From Burkholderiales bacterium PBB3 (GTDB lineage: Bacteria; Pseudomonadota; Gammaproteobacteria; Burkholderiales; Burkholderiaceae_C), in the NCBI GenBank assembly GCA_002256115.1, contig NKIK01000012.1, forward strand, positions 1-64,000: 64,000 bases of DNA, written 5' to 3'. The position numbers and the translations under genes were made by a program. Below the pieces are notes generated by a model. That model saw only the letters and a list, made by a program, of their open reading frames with translations. It was not told the DNA's origin and did not search any database. Of this stretch, positions 18,408 to 26,776 are shown in pieces (position 1 is the first letter of the stretch; the number at the start of each line of letters is the position of its first letter).

Positions 18408-21185
18408 TCACAGTTTTGACTGAACCGCCTTGAACTCCGGGCTGCCGGCGGCCGATGGGTCATCCGCGGCCAACTTCTTCAGCTGCGTCTGCGCTTGGTC
18501 TTTTTGTCCCGCAGCCAGCAGATACCGAGCCAGATTCAAACGGAGCTCCGAATTGGCCGGCGTCAAGGCCACAGCTTTCTGCTGGAGTTCCACAGCCTTT
18601 GAGTTGTCACCAGCGGCGGCATAGACGGAAGCGACCGTATCCATGACGCCCGGGCTGTTGGGCTGCAAGGCCAGGGCTTTTTCCGCGTACTCTTTCGCCT
18701 TGCCATCATTGCGCTTCAGCGCAAGCGTGGCCAAATTGTTCAAAGCCGCCACATTTTCAGGCTGCAACTTGAGCACCTGGGCATACCAGCGCTCCGCCTG
18801 CTCGGGCCGGGAACGAGCCAGCTCGACATCCCCGAGGTAGAACAAGAACAAGGCATCCGTGGGATAAGCTTTGCTGCGCTCTTGAGCGAATTTGTCAGCC
18901 GCCTCCAAGTCCTTGCCGCTGATCAAAGCCTTATGGAGCTTCATCGCGACTTCGCTTCGGCGGAAATCGACGCTCAGCGCCTGCTTGTACCACCGTGCTG
19001 CCGCAGGCCATGCCTTTTGAAAGGCTGCCACATCGCCCGCCAGAGCGTAGCCAAAGTAGTTCTTGGGTTGCGCGCGCTGAATCTCCAAACAGAGCTTTTC
19101 AGCCTCGGCGCCTCGCCCCGAACCCACCAAGACCGAGGCCATGGCCGCCTGCGCCTCTTGCAGCTGGGGCTGGATCTGCAGCGCTTTCTTCAAGACAGCA
19201 AGCGCCTGGTTTGGCTCGCCCTTACCCACATACAAACGCCCCAAAGCCATCAAGGGCGCAACTGAATTCGGTTGCAGAGCCGCCCATTTGCCATAGCTGG
19301 TCTCCGCCTGATTGAAGTCGCGCCCGGCCATTTGCACATTGCCCAAAATCCGGAAGGCCTCGGGTCGCGCCGGGAACTGCGTGACGGTGTCCTGAGCCAG
19401 GCTCAGGGCCTTTTTGATATCTTTTTGCTCCAGGTAAATTCCCGACAAATTCTCTCGTGGCGCGATCTCCCCGGGCAGAGCCTTCACCGTTTCTTCCAGC
19501 AGGCCCGCCAATTCGGCGGGAGCCGCTCCCCGCTGCGCCCGCAGACCAATCGCGGCCATGCGCGCCTGGAGGTTCTTGGGGTTGTCGACAGCCATGCGAT
19601 CAAAACGAGCAATGGCCGGCTCCGGCTTTCGCGCGCGCAAATCAAGATCAGCCAAACCACGAGCTGCCGGGAAGGACTGCGAGTCGATTTTGAGGGCAGC
19701 CTCAAATGCCAAGCGAGCCTTCTCAAAACTGCCTCGTTGAATCTCGATTTGCCCGCGCAGATTTGCTGCATCGGGGCGCTCGGGCTCCTTCTTCTCGAGC
19801 ACTGCAACCGCCTCCAATGCGCGCTCGTAGTCCTTCTTACCCATCAAAGAACTGATCAAAGCCAGATCCGAAGTGGCGGATTTTTCCTTCTCCGAAATTG
19901 CCCGCAATTCCTGGATCCCCAGTTCAACCTCGCCCTTGTTGACTTTATCCACCGCCAAGTAAGTACGGGCGCGGAAATCTTTCGGGTTCAGCTGCATGAC
20001 CTGCTTGAACAGCTCTTGCGCCCGCGCGAACTCACCCAACTTGAGGCTGGCTTCAGCACCAACGGCCACGATCTCCGGGTCAAGCGGCGGCCGATCCAAA
20101 AAGGGCTTCACCAAAGCCCACGCCTTGGTCGGGTTGCCAATTCGAATCAACACACGCGCCAACAGCGCACGCACACCTGGCGAAGACTCACCCAAATCCG
20201 TGCTCATGGCCTTGCCGAGATAGGTCTCGGCCTGGGTCATGGCTCCTTTTTGAAAGCTGATAGCGCCAGCCAAATAGAGAACCTTGCCGCTGTCCCCCGC
20301 ACGCTTGAGCAAAGGCTGAAGGCGATCTTCGGCCAGCTTCATATCGCCGCGCTCAAAGGCCAGGAGCACGCCAAAGTAAGAGGTGTTGAGGTTGTTCGGA
20401 ATCTTGGCATTCATCGATTCCCAGACGGTCTGCGCCGCCTTGAAATCCCGCTGGCGAATGAGGGCCGCAATCGCACGACTCTGGGCGACATAGTTCATGC
20501 TGTCCTGCTCAACCGCCTTGCGATAGGCATCAACCGCAGCACCCACCTCACCCTTGAACTCAAGAAACTCGCCTCGCAGCAGGGACACATCACTGCGGTC
20601 AGGCTCCTCTTTTGCCAGCACCTGGAGCTGCTCAAAAGCGCGATCAAAACTTCCTTCCGCCGCCTTCAAACGGGTTTCGACCAAGCGGGCTCGCGCATCT
20701 TTAGGCGCCAGCGTCAAAGCTTGATCGATCAGCTTGCGCGCCTCCAGCAGTTGCTCCAGAGACGATTGCGCCACCGCCAGCGAGGTCAAGAGATCAGCCT
20801 GGGCCTGAGGCGCTTTCAGGGCAGCCGAGCCAAACCGGCTGACCACCTTGGCCATGTCCCCCTGAATGATCAGGATGCGCGCCTCCAGCGGTTGAACGTC
20901 TTCATCGGGGTAGCCGAGTTGCGATGCCTTACCCAGCTCAATCAGCGCGCCTTCCTGGTCACCCATTTCCGACATGGTCTTGGCCATGAGAAAACGGGCC
21001 TCCGACAAATTGCCGTTCTTCTGAATCGCAGTTTTCAGCTGGATCAAAGCTGCCTTGCGGTCATTCTTCTCCAGATAAGTTTTGGCGGAGCCCACCAGCT
21101 TTTCAGGTGTTTCACTGGAACAGCCAGCCATCAACGCAGCCAGCACCACGGACCCAATTACAGACTTTGCAAAGTTGTTGTTCAC
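18408..21185 (-). CDS. prsT: PEP-CTERM system TPR-repeat lipoprotein PrsT (TIGR02917)
   Basis: This 925-aa lipoprotein is made almost entirely of TPR units and is found in XrtA/PEP-CTERM systems, where it probably acts as a periplasmic scaffold for EPS assembly or export. The lipobox is LMAGC with Cys22. About 20 or more 34-residue helix pairs follow, for example AYLGKAMSTDLGESSPGVRALLARVLIR-type and NPKDFRARTYLAVDKVNKGE-type units. The length agrees with the family (about 900 aa). It lies upstream of the two PEP-CTERM genes on the same strand, but the 160-bp gap with a sigma-54 promoter suggests separate transcription. Confidence 0.92.
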   Translation of the reverse strand: MNNNFAKSVIGSVVLAALMAGCSSETPEKLVGSAKTYLEKNDRKAALIQLKTAIQKNGNLSEARFLMAKTMSEMGDQEGALIELGKASQLGYPDEDVQPLEARILIIQGDMAKVVSRFGSAALKAPQAQADLLTSLAVAQSSLEQLLEARKLIDQALTLAPKDARARLVETRLKAAEGSFDRAFEQLQVLAKEEPDRSDVSLLRGEFLEFKGEVGAAVDAYRKAVEQDSMNYVAQSRAIAALIRQRDFKAAQTVWESMNAKIPNNLNTSYFGVLLAFERGDMKLAEDRLQPLLKRAGDSGKVLYLAGAISFQKGAMTQAETYLGKAMSTDLGESSPGVRALLARVLIRIGNPTKAWALVKPFLDRPPLDPEIVAVGAEASLKLGEFARAQELFKQVMQLNPKDFRARTYLAVDKVNKGEVELGIQELRAISEKEKSATSDLALISSLMGKKDYERALEAVAVLEKKEPERPDAANLRGQIEIQRGSFEKARLAFEAALKIDSQSFPAARGLADLDLRARKPEPAIARFDRMAVDNPKNLQARMAAIGLRAQRGAAPAELAGLLEETVKALPGEIAPRENLSGIYLEQKDIKKALSLAQDTVTQFPARPEAFRILGNVQMAGRDFNQAETSYGKWAALQPNSVAPLMALGRLYVGKGEPNQALAVLKKALQIQPQLQEAQAAMASVLVGSGRGAEAEKLCLEIQRAQPKNYFGYALAGDVAAFQKAWPAAARWYKQALSVDFRRSEVAMKLHKALISGKDLEAADKFAQERSKAYPTDALFLFYLGDVELARSRPEQAERWYAQVLKLQPENVAALNNLATLALKRNDGKAKEYAEKALALQPNSPGVMDTVASVYAAAGDNSKAVELQQKAVALTPANSELRLNLARYLLAAGQKDQAQTQLKKLAADDPSAAGSPEFKAVQSKL

Positions 21186-21518
21186 AAGCGATCTCTTTTT
21201 CTATCCAGGAAACACCATAAGCAGCGATCAGGACAGCACAGCCACCTCTCACCCACAGCTGCGCCTCAATGCCACGACCACATCAAAGCGCGACACGCTA
21301 CCACAGGCACGAGGCAGCCGAACTGAGGCAAAACCAAGCGCTGCCACCCCACGTTCGAGCGTCGCATTTGAACCGCATCTGCCCCTCAAACCAGCCCCCT
21401 CAAACAAAGGGTGAAAAGTGCCACGCCGAGTTCGAGCAAAACCAAGCAAGGCACCTCCGCTTCAAATTGAAGCGCAGCGACACTCGACCATCCCGGCGAA
21501 TTCTTCAGAAAAGAAAAA

Positions 21519-21543
21519 GGCCCAAGTCATCACGACTTGGGCC
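21519..21543 (-). terminator. Rho-independent terminator of a lost or truncated tRNA gene
   Basis: A perfect 10-bp stem GGCCCAAGTC/GACTTGGGCC with a 5-base loop is followed on the minus strand by TTTTTCTTTT. It lies 38 bp after a tRNA 3'-end remnant on the same strand, as expected for the terminator of a tRNA gene. Confidence 0.8.
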
Positions 21544-21581
21544 TTTTGAGTGGCAGCGCTCAGGAAAGCGCAATAAAAAGT

Positions 21582-21604
21582 TGGTGGGCCGGGGGGAATT
21601 GAAC
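21582..21604 (-). other. tRNA 3'-end remnant (T-loop and CCA end), possible attachment site
   Basis: Read on the minus strand the sequence is GTTCAATTC, five C, GGCCC and ACCA. This matches the T-loop, the 3' T-stem, the acceptor strand and the encoded CCA of a bacterial tRNA. It is one base shorter than a canonical 3' arm, and no tRNA body follows upstream on the minus strand (higher coordinates). It may therefore be the attachment-site copy left by an element that inserted at a tRNA 3' end, or a decayed tRNA. The isotype is not determinable (Ile or Met-like acceptor). Confidence 0.5.
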
Positions 21605-22234
21605 ATTGCGCGCTACCCCGCATTATTGTTCATCTTCCGCTTACGAGGGATAGCGAGTTACTTCACAAATCACTGCGTAGTCTTGCAACAACAGACTCTG
21701 TATCGCGCCGGGGATTGAGATGTGGGCCACCGCCCGTTCCATGAACAGCTTGTTAGTGTGGAAAGTGAAGTCGGATGTTGTCCTGCAAAGCACAGCGGTG
21801 AGCCCATTCACGAAATCACTGAGCAGGACGACCGCGCCTTACCTACCCAAGGGTCGATGGCATAGGTTTATGCCACTTTGCGGTCAGCGGTCACCTCTTT
21901 TGCAGTGCGGTGTTCTCTACTCCCAAGACGGCATGGTTGCCGCTCGCTTGACTGCTCTCAAGAGACTGTAGAACGGTGGGTGCGACCGCCACCCCAAACG
22001 CCCCGCCTGGGAAATTAGGGAGGCCTAGGCGCCAACGCCGGTATCGATACCTTCACCAGTACCGTCCGCTAGCACGGCTGGACAAACTAACAAGCACTGG
22101 CGCTGGATGTACCCGCTGGCAAACTTCTTTCCCGGTGAACAAACACTTGTTGCTGAAACATGAATAGCGATCACATGGCGGTATCGCTTCCATTGGCGAA
22201 GCATATATCGACGGTATCGGCGACGGTAGGTGTT
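21605..22234. other. Non-coding junction segment between two tRNA remnants
   Basis: These 630 bp contain no frame with convincing coding features. Base composition is lower in G+C than the flanks and stop codons are spread through all frames. It lies exactly between two tRNA 3' ends that point toward each other's outside, so it looks like a scar of insertions and deletions. No integrase, inverted terminal repeat or phage gene was recognised in it. Confidence 0.4.
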
Positions 22235-22247
22235 CCTCCCTCTCCGC
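22235..22247 (+). other. tRNA-Ser-like 3'-end remnant
   Basis: CCTCCCTCTCCGC is identical to the common 3' acceptor strand of bacterial tRNA-Ser (the CCA reads CTA here). It is followed 15 bp later by a perfect rho-independent terminator, the normal context of a tRNA 3' end. The rest of the tRNA is absent on the left, so this is a remnant or attachment-site copy, on the strand opposite to the remnant at 21582. Confidence 0.45.
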
Positions 22248-22260
22248 TAGAAAAGAGAAA

Positions 22261-22288
22261 AAGCCCGTGATTTCACGGGCTTTTTTTT
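22261..22288 (+). terminator. Rho-independent terminator after tRNA-Ser remnant
   Basis: The stem AAGCCCGTGA/TCACGGGCTT with a 2-base loop is followed by a run of eight T on the plus strand. It is preceded by AAAAA, so it could also act on the minus strand. Confidence 0.85.
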
Positions 22289-22559
22289 CGTCTTGTTGAT
22301 CCGACTATCAAATTGACTATCAAACAGAAGCTCAATTGACTGGGGACCGTTCTGGCTCAATGAAACGGCCCTGCCGCACTGCTGAATCCACTACAGCGTC
22401 CATCGCCCTCCTCTACGCCAGCCATCGGCGCGTCAATTCCAACTCGGCGAGCCGCTGCACTACACAACACCCGTTGAACGACAGGCTTCGGCACGCCTTC
22501 CTCGTGCCGCGCCGATCTGCTCAGGATCCGCTACTGCCCCTCGTTCTGGGCAGTAGCAA
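22289..22559. other. Intergenic, nothing recognised
   Basis: There is no supported gene. The repeated word GACTATCAAA...GACTATCAAA at about 22303-22325 is a short direct repeat (period 14) next to the terminator. It could be part of an attachment site, but nothing else supports this. Confidence 0.3.
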
Positions 22560-23045
22560 CTAGCGGCTCTGGCAGACCTGCGACATCGGGCGGGCGACCT
22601 GTGGCAAGTGCGGAGTGGTCAGAGGCTTGCGCGAGTTGAACAGCCGATCTGAGACTTGGCGTGCGGTGAGCTTGCCCGCCATTCGAGGCGATCGGTCCCA
22701 ACGGATCAAGTCACGAGGATGCTGCATGCCCTTGTCGGCGAGCCAACTGACAATCCGTGACAAGTGCCCACCATCACGGATCCAGTCGTCGTAGTCCTTC
22801 GCGCCAAGGGCCTGGGCCAACGTGTCGTAGAGCGCCAATGGCTTGAGCGAGCGTTTTGTGGCCTCGGGTGAGTCCGACGAAAGCCGCTGCTTGCGCAGCG
22901 TAGTGACGGCCGCATGCAAGTCATCGCGGTGCAAACCGCTCAGAGGCATTGCCCAATAGTCAGCGGCACCCGATGTTTGTCGCCCTGGCTTGGCGGCGAG
23001 AACATAGATCGTCCGAACGGATGTCAGCAGTTCATGATGGCTCAT
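22560..23045 (-). CDS. Hypothetical protein (161 aa)
   Basis: I do not recognise this protein. The ATG at 23045 is preceded by GGAGACTTGA, a good ribosome site, which supports a real gene. It is soluble, mixed helix, with Trp/Asp-rich blocks ALGAKDYDDWIRDGGHLSRIVSWLADKG (about residues 78-105) and DLIRWDRSPRMAGKLTARQVSDRLFNSRK. The second block could be a small DNA-binding or protein-interaction module. It stands alone in the otherwise non-coding left part of the accessory region. Confidence 0.5.
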   Translation of the reverse strand: MSHHELLTSVRTIYVLAAKPGRQTSGAADYWAMPLSGLHRDDLHAAVTTLRKQRLSSDSPEATKRSLKPLALYDTLAQALGAKDYDDWIRDGGHLSRIVSWLADKGMQHPRDLIRWDRSPRMAGKLTARQVSDRLFNSRKPLTTPHLPQVARPMSQVCQSR

Positions 23046-24113
23046 TCAAGTCTCCAAATGCGGCGGCGTTACCCGCCGTGCTGCGTTTTTCAGCAAGGTT
23101 GGCGCAGATGATTTGGAGAGGGGGGCGTCGCGCCCGTTGAGCCGATCAGCCAGAAGGACGGGCCCTGGCCGCGGTTGCATCAGTACCGCATCGCTCGCTT
23201 GCAACCGCAAAACTTATCATGTGAGAACGGATAAGGCGATGCTTGAGCGGAACTACCCCGGCGGGGACTGACATTTGCTTTTGGGCCAATCGTGATCGCT
23301 AGTGCCGCCCATCGCCCGACGTCAGGTATGGGCAACGACATACAGTGGAAAGCGTTAGCCTGACCGTCCGCAGCCAGCCCGTTGGCGCGGATCGGCGAAT
23401 TTCCGCTTTGGGCACGAAGCGGACTACCGCAAGCAAGTCGCACTTCATGCCAGTGCCACCTTTTGCCAATTCGCCGTTTGGAAAAACTCTGTTGAAGCAA
23501 ACGGCCTATTGCACGCTGTTGGTCCGGATCCCTGTTTTCGGTGAAGGTCCGCTTCGAAAGGTAAAGCAACATTCGGACCGATTCAGCATCGAAGCACCCT
23601 ATGGCTGCCCTCGGCCAATGCGTTCGTTGGTCCGCAAAAAGTGAATGCCTGCAGGCAGCCGGAGGGCGTCGTTTGCAGGATGCCGGCGGCTCTGCAGCGG
23701 TTGTTGCCAACCACCCGCCCTTTTCCCAATTCGCGCAAACTGCCACCAAGCAGTCGTTGGCCCCCGCGACTTTCGACAGCATCAAATTCGGCTATGCGCG
23801 AGGCGACCGTTGGAGCCCGCAGCATGGCACCATCGACTTCCGGAGCCGCTCGCAGACTCATCCAGCCGACGTTCAGCTGCCACAGGAGACGCCGACCTGA
23901 ACGACCGCTGATCAAGGCGAATGCAACCCGTAGCCCAGGTGCCGGCAATGCCAGTTGTCGCCGTTGGCTGTCATGTCGTAGCGTCGACTGACGACGCAGG
24001 CCGATCACGCCGCTCAGAACTTCCGGAGTCCCTCGGCCGCAGCTAGCTCATGCGATCCTTGTTCCGTTGGCAATGCAACTTAGACATGGAATGAAAGAGC
24101 GTCTCTCGACACG
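23046..24113. other. About 1.07 kb non-coding, GC-rich sequence
   Basis: There are only short or alternative-start frames with unnatural composition, including a 201-codon minus-strand frame that lacks any recognisable motif or ribosome site. The stretch contains a clear small hairpin, TCCGCTT/AAGCGGA at 23402-23423, and several copies of the words GGTCCGC and CATTCGG. It resembles the long intergenic repeats seen in many Burkholderiales genomes, but that is an impression only. Confidence 0.35.
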
Positions 24114-25385
24114 TCAAGGTTGATCTCTACGGTTAAGCCTTGATCGCTGATCCAAGGACAGCAGCGACGCTGATAGGAATCCAGCAAGGCTTGCCGCGGC
24201 ACCCGCGACACCAGCGGCAATGAAGATTCCGCGCACTCCGATCCATTCACCGAGCGGCGCCATAACTGCGAGGCCGACTGGTGCTGCCAATGCCATGACG
24301 GTCGTCATCAGTGACAAGACGCGGCCCTGCATGTGGGAAGGCACCGTCGTCTGAAGCAAGGCGACCAGAGGTGCATCGCCCAGTACAAAGCTGATCCCGC
24401 TGATCACCCACCAGACCACAGCGATCCAGAACAGATTGTGCGGAACGAGAGCTGTCAGTGCCAGTGCCGCGCAGGATGTGGCGAAGCCCAGAAGTATCCA
24501 GCGCACAGGCCTGCGCGGTGCCAACACGGCGACCAGCAAACCGCCGGTCAACATGCCCACACCAGCAAGCCCTTCCAACAGAGCGACTTGTGCAGCAGCA
24601 CCACCGAAATGGGTCTTCACCAGCAGCGGCACCAGCGTGAAGGTTGGCATCACCGCCAACACGACCACACCAAGCAGGAGGTAGAGCTGCCGCAAACCCG
24701 GCGAGTGCCACACCAGCGCAAGTCCTTCGCGAAAGTCCGACCACAACCCCTGCTTTGCATCCCGGGAGCCAAACTCTTGCGGGATCCGGAAACACAGCAA
24801 TGGCACGATGCCCAGCACCGCCGTGATGACGTCGATGGACAACGCCCAGCCGATGGGCATCACGCCAATGGCCAAAGCTCCCAACGGCGCGGCAGCCACC
24901 ACAGTCAAGCTTTGCAAAGCCTGATTCAGGCCTGAAGCACGGACCACAAAGCTGGCCGGCACCAGCATCACGACACTCGCGGAAGCAGCCGGTGACTGGA
25001 AGGCCTGCATGGCACTACGGACCGCCATCATGGCGTAGACATGCCACAACTCGATGCGATCGGTCAGGAACAACCCCATCAACACCAGCATGCACACCGC
25101 GCTGATGGTGTCCGTTCCGATCATCAGCCATCGGCGGCTGTAGCGATCGGCCAGGGTCCCGCCCAGCGGCGAAAGCAGCGCCTGCGGCAACAAGGCTGCC
25201 AGACCGGCCACGGCCAGGGCCGAGACGCTCCCGGTGGTGTCGGTGATCCACCAGAGCAGCACGAACTGCGTAAGCGCGGAGCCGACCAAAGACAATGCCT
25301 GCCCGCCAAACACGCTCCAGAAACGCAGCCGCCATCTGACATCGCCGCCAACGCCGATTTCAGAACTTGTCATTTGCACTGACAT
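24114..25385 (-). CDS. MFS transporter (drug:H+ antiporter type)
   Basis: This 423-aa inner-membrane exporter with about 12 transmembrane helices is of the MefA/EntS-like MFS type. After a short polar N-terminus the first helix is FWSVFGGQALSLVGSALTQF. The loop 2-3 signature is GGTLADRYSRRWLM (near residue 75), typical of MFS drug exporters. The start lies inside the preceding outer-membrane factor gene (26-bp overlap), so the pump is part of the RND efflux operon. The substrate is unknown. Confidence 0.88.
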   Translation of the reverse strand: MSVQMTSSEIGVGGDVRWRLRFWSVFGGQALSLVGSALTQFVLLWWITDTTGSVSALAVAGLAALLPQALLSPLGGTLADRYSRRWLMIGTDTISAVCMLVLMGLFLTDRIELWHVYAMMAVRSAMQAFQSPAASASVVMLVPASFVVRASGLNQALQSLTVVAAAPLGALAIGVMPIGWALSIDVITAVLGIVPLLCFRIPQEFGSRDAKQGLWSDFREGLALVWHSPGLRQLYLLLGVVVLAVMPTFTLVPLLVKTHFGGAAAQVALLEGLAGVGMLTGGLLVAVLAPRRPVRWILLGFATSCAALALTALVPHNLFWIAVVWWVISGISFVLGDAPLVALLQTTVPSHMQGRVLSLMTTVMALAAPVGLAVMAPLGEWIGVRGIFIAAGVAGAAASLAGFLSASLLSLDQRSRLNRRDQP

Positions 25386-26772
25386 CCTCTTCCCTCAGAC
25401 CGCCGCCCAAGGCTCTGTACAGAGCCACATTGCTAGCGAAAGCATTGCGCCGAAGCTCTAGATGCACATGCTGCGCCGCATAGAGTTGGCGTTGTGCATC
25501 GAGCAGTTCCAGCCGCCCATCTATTCCAGCACGGTAACGCAGTCTGGACAGCTCGACCCGACGCGCCTCGCTCTCTACCAGACGACCCTGGGCTTCGATC
25601 TGGTGAACAAAGGTCTCCTTCCCTGCCAGGCCATCGGCCACCTCACGGAAAGCCGTCTGTATCGAACGCTCGTACTCCGCCACGGCGCTGAGCTTGCGCA
25701 ATTCGGCAAGACGCAGCTCGGAACGCAGCCTCCCGCCCGAGAACAAGGGCACGGTGAGCTGAGGCGCAAAACTCCATGAACGTTCTGCACCATCGAACAG
25801 CCCTGTCAAGGACGGGTGGGCGTAGCCGAATGACGCAGTCAAAGAGAGCCGAGGGAAAAAAGCTGCACGTGCTGCGCCAATCTCTGCGTTAGCCGCAATC
25901 AGCGCTTGCTCGGCCTGCTGGATGTCTGGCCGCCGCTGCAGAAGCTCCGAAGGCAACCCCGCAGGCAATTGAGTCATCACAGGCTGTTCTTGCAGTGACA
26001 GCCCGTCCGGCAATCCGTGAAGGCTCTCAACCCCGACCAGCAGCTGCAGCGCATGGCCGGCTTGGGCCTGGATGCGTTGCCGGGCCTGTAGATCGGCTTC
26101 GGCGGCCGCGACTTGCCCTTCGGCTTGGGCGATGTCCAGAGCACTGCCCTGTTGTGCAGCTTTCAAGCGGCGGGCCAGGTCCAGCGACTGGCGCCAATCG
26201 GCCAGCGCAAGCTCGGACAGATGCAACTGCTGCTGGGCCAGCCGCTCGCTAAAGTAGGCATCGGCGACCGCAGCGACCAAAGCAATCTGCGCGGCTCGTC
26301 GCCCCTGCTCACTGGCTAAGTAACGTGCCAACGCAGCCTCCGATAGAGAACGCACACGACCGAACAGATCGACCTCAAAGGCGCTCAAGCCCACATTCAC
26401 AGCCACCTGGCTCTGCACGGCCGCGGAAGCGTTAGCACCTGCAGCGGCGGTCCGCTGACGCACCGTGCTGCCGATTGCGTCGAGACCTGGCCAGCGCGCA
26501 GCGCGTTGGATTCCGACCTGAGCCTGCAACGTTTCGACGTTCAGTGCCGCGATGCGCAGATCCCGATTGTGCTCAAGCGCCTGTGCAATCAAGCGCTGCA
26601 GCCGTGGGTCACGGAACATGCTGCGCCAGCCCAGGTCGCCACCATGGCCCTCGGCCTTGACCACCACCTGACCTGGATACACAGACGGTATCGGTGCCAC
26701 TGGCGTGACCAGTTCAGGCGTCAATGAGCAGGCGGATAGAGCCAGGGCAAGAGGAGTCACTAGCCATTTCAT
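25360..26772 (-). CDS. RND efflux outer membrane factor (NodT/OprM/AdeC family lipoprotein)
   Basis: This 470-aa TolC-like outer-membrane channel for the tripartite pump carries a lipoprotein signal with lipobox LSAC (Cys15) in MKWLVTPLALALSACSLTPE. Two OEP repeats are visible, each with the periplasmic coiled-coil pattern; LLQRRPDIQQAEQALIAANAEIGAARAAFFPRL near residue 295 is diagnostic of the NodT family. I chose the ATG at 26772 because AGGAGGGG lies 9 bp upstream; an ATG at 26793 would overlap the permease gene. It sits 4 bp after the permease stop. Confidence 0.92.
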   Translation of the reverse strand: MKWLVTPLALALSACSLTPELVTPVAPIPSVYPGQVVVKAEGHGGDLGWRSMFRDPRLQRLIAQALEHNRDLRIAALNVETLQAQVGIQRAARWPGLDAIGSTVRQRTAAAGANASAAVQSQVAVNVGLSAFEVDLFGRVRSLSEAALARYLASEQGRRAAQIALVAAVADAYFSERLAQQQLHLSELALADWRQSLDLARRLKAAQQGSALDIAQAEGQVAAAEADLQARQRIQAQAGHALQLLVGVESLHGLPDGLSLQEQPVMTQLPAGLPSELLQRRPDIQQAEQALIAANAEIGAARAAFFPRLSLTASFGYAHPSLTGLFDGAERSWSFAPQLTVPLFSGGRLRSELRLAELRKLSAVAEYERSIQTAFREVADGLAGKETFVHQIEAQGRLVESEARRVELSRLRYRAGIDGRLELLDAQRQLYAAQHVHLELRRNAFASNVALYRALGGGLREEDVSANDKF

Positions 26773-26776
26773 GATC

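Noticed and set aside
19272..21326. 684-codon plus-strand frame opposite prsT
   Set aside because: Shadow of the TPR gene in another frame; composition rich in Arg/Gln/Leu and no domain.
23180..23785. 201-codon minus-strand frame in the non-coding block
   Set aside because: No ribosome site, no domain and an unusual Cys/Trp-rich composition; treated as non-coding.
21605..24113. Insertion sequence or integrase gene in the accessory left arm
   Set aside because: No transposase/integrase motif or paired terminal inverted repeats were found by eye.
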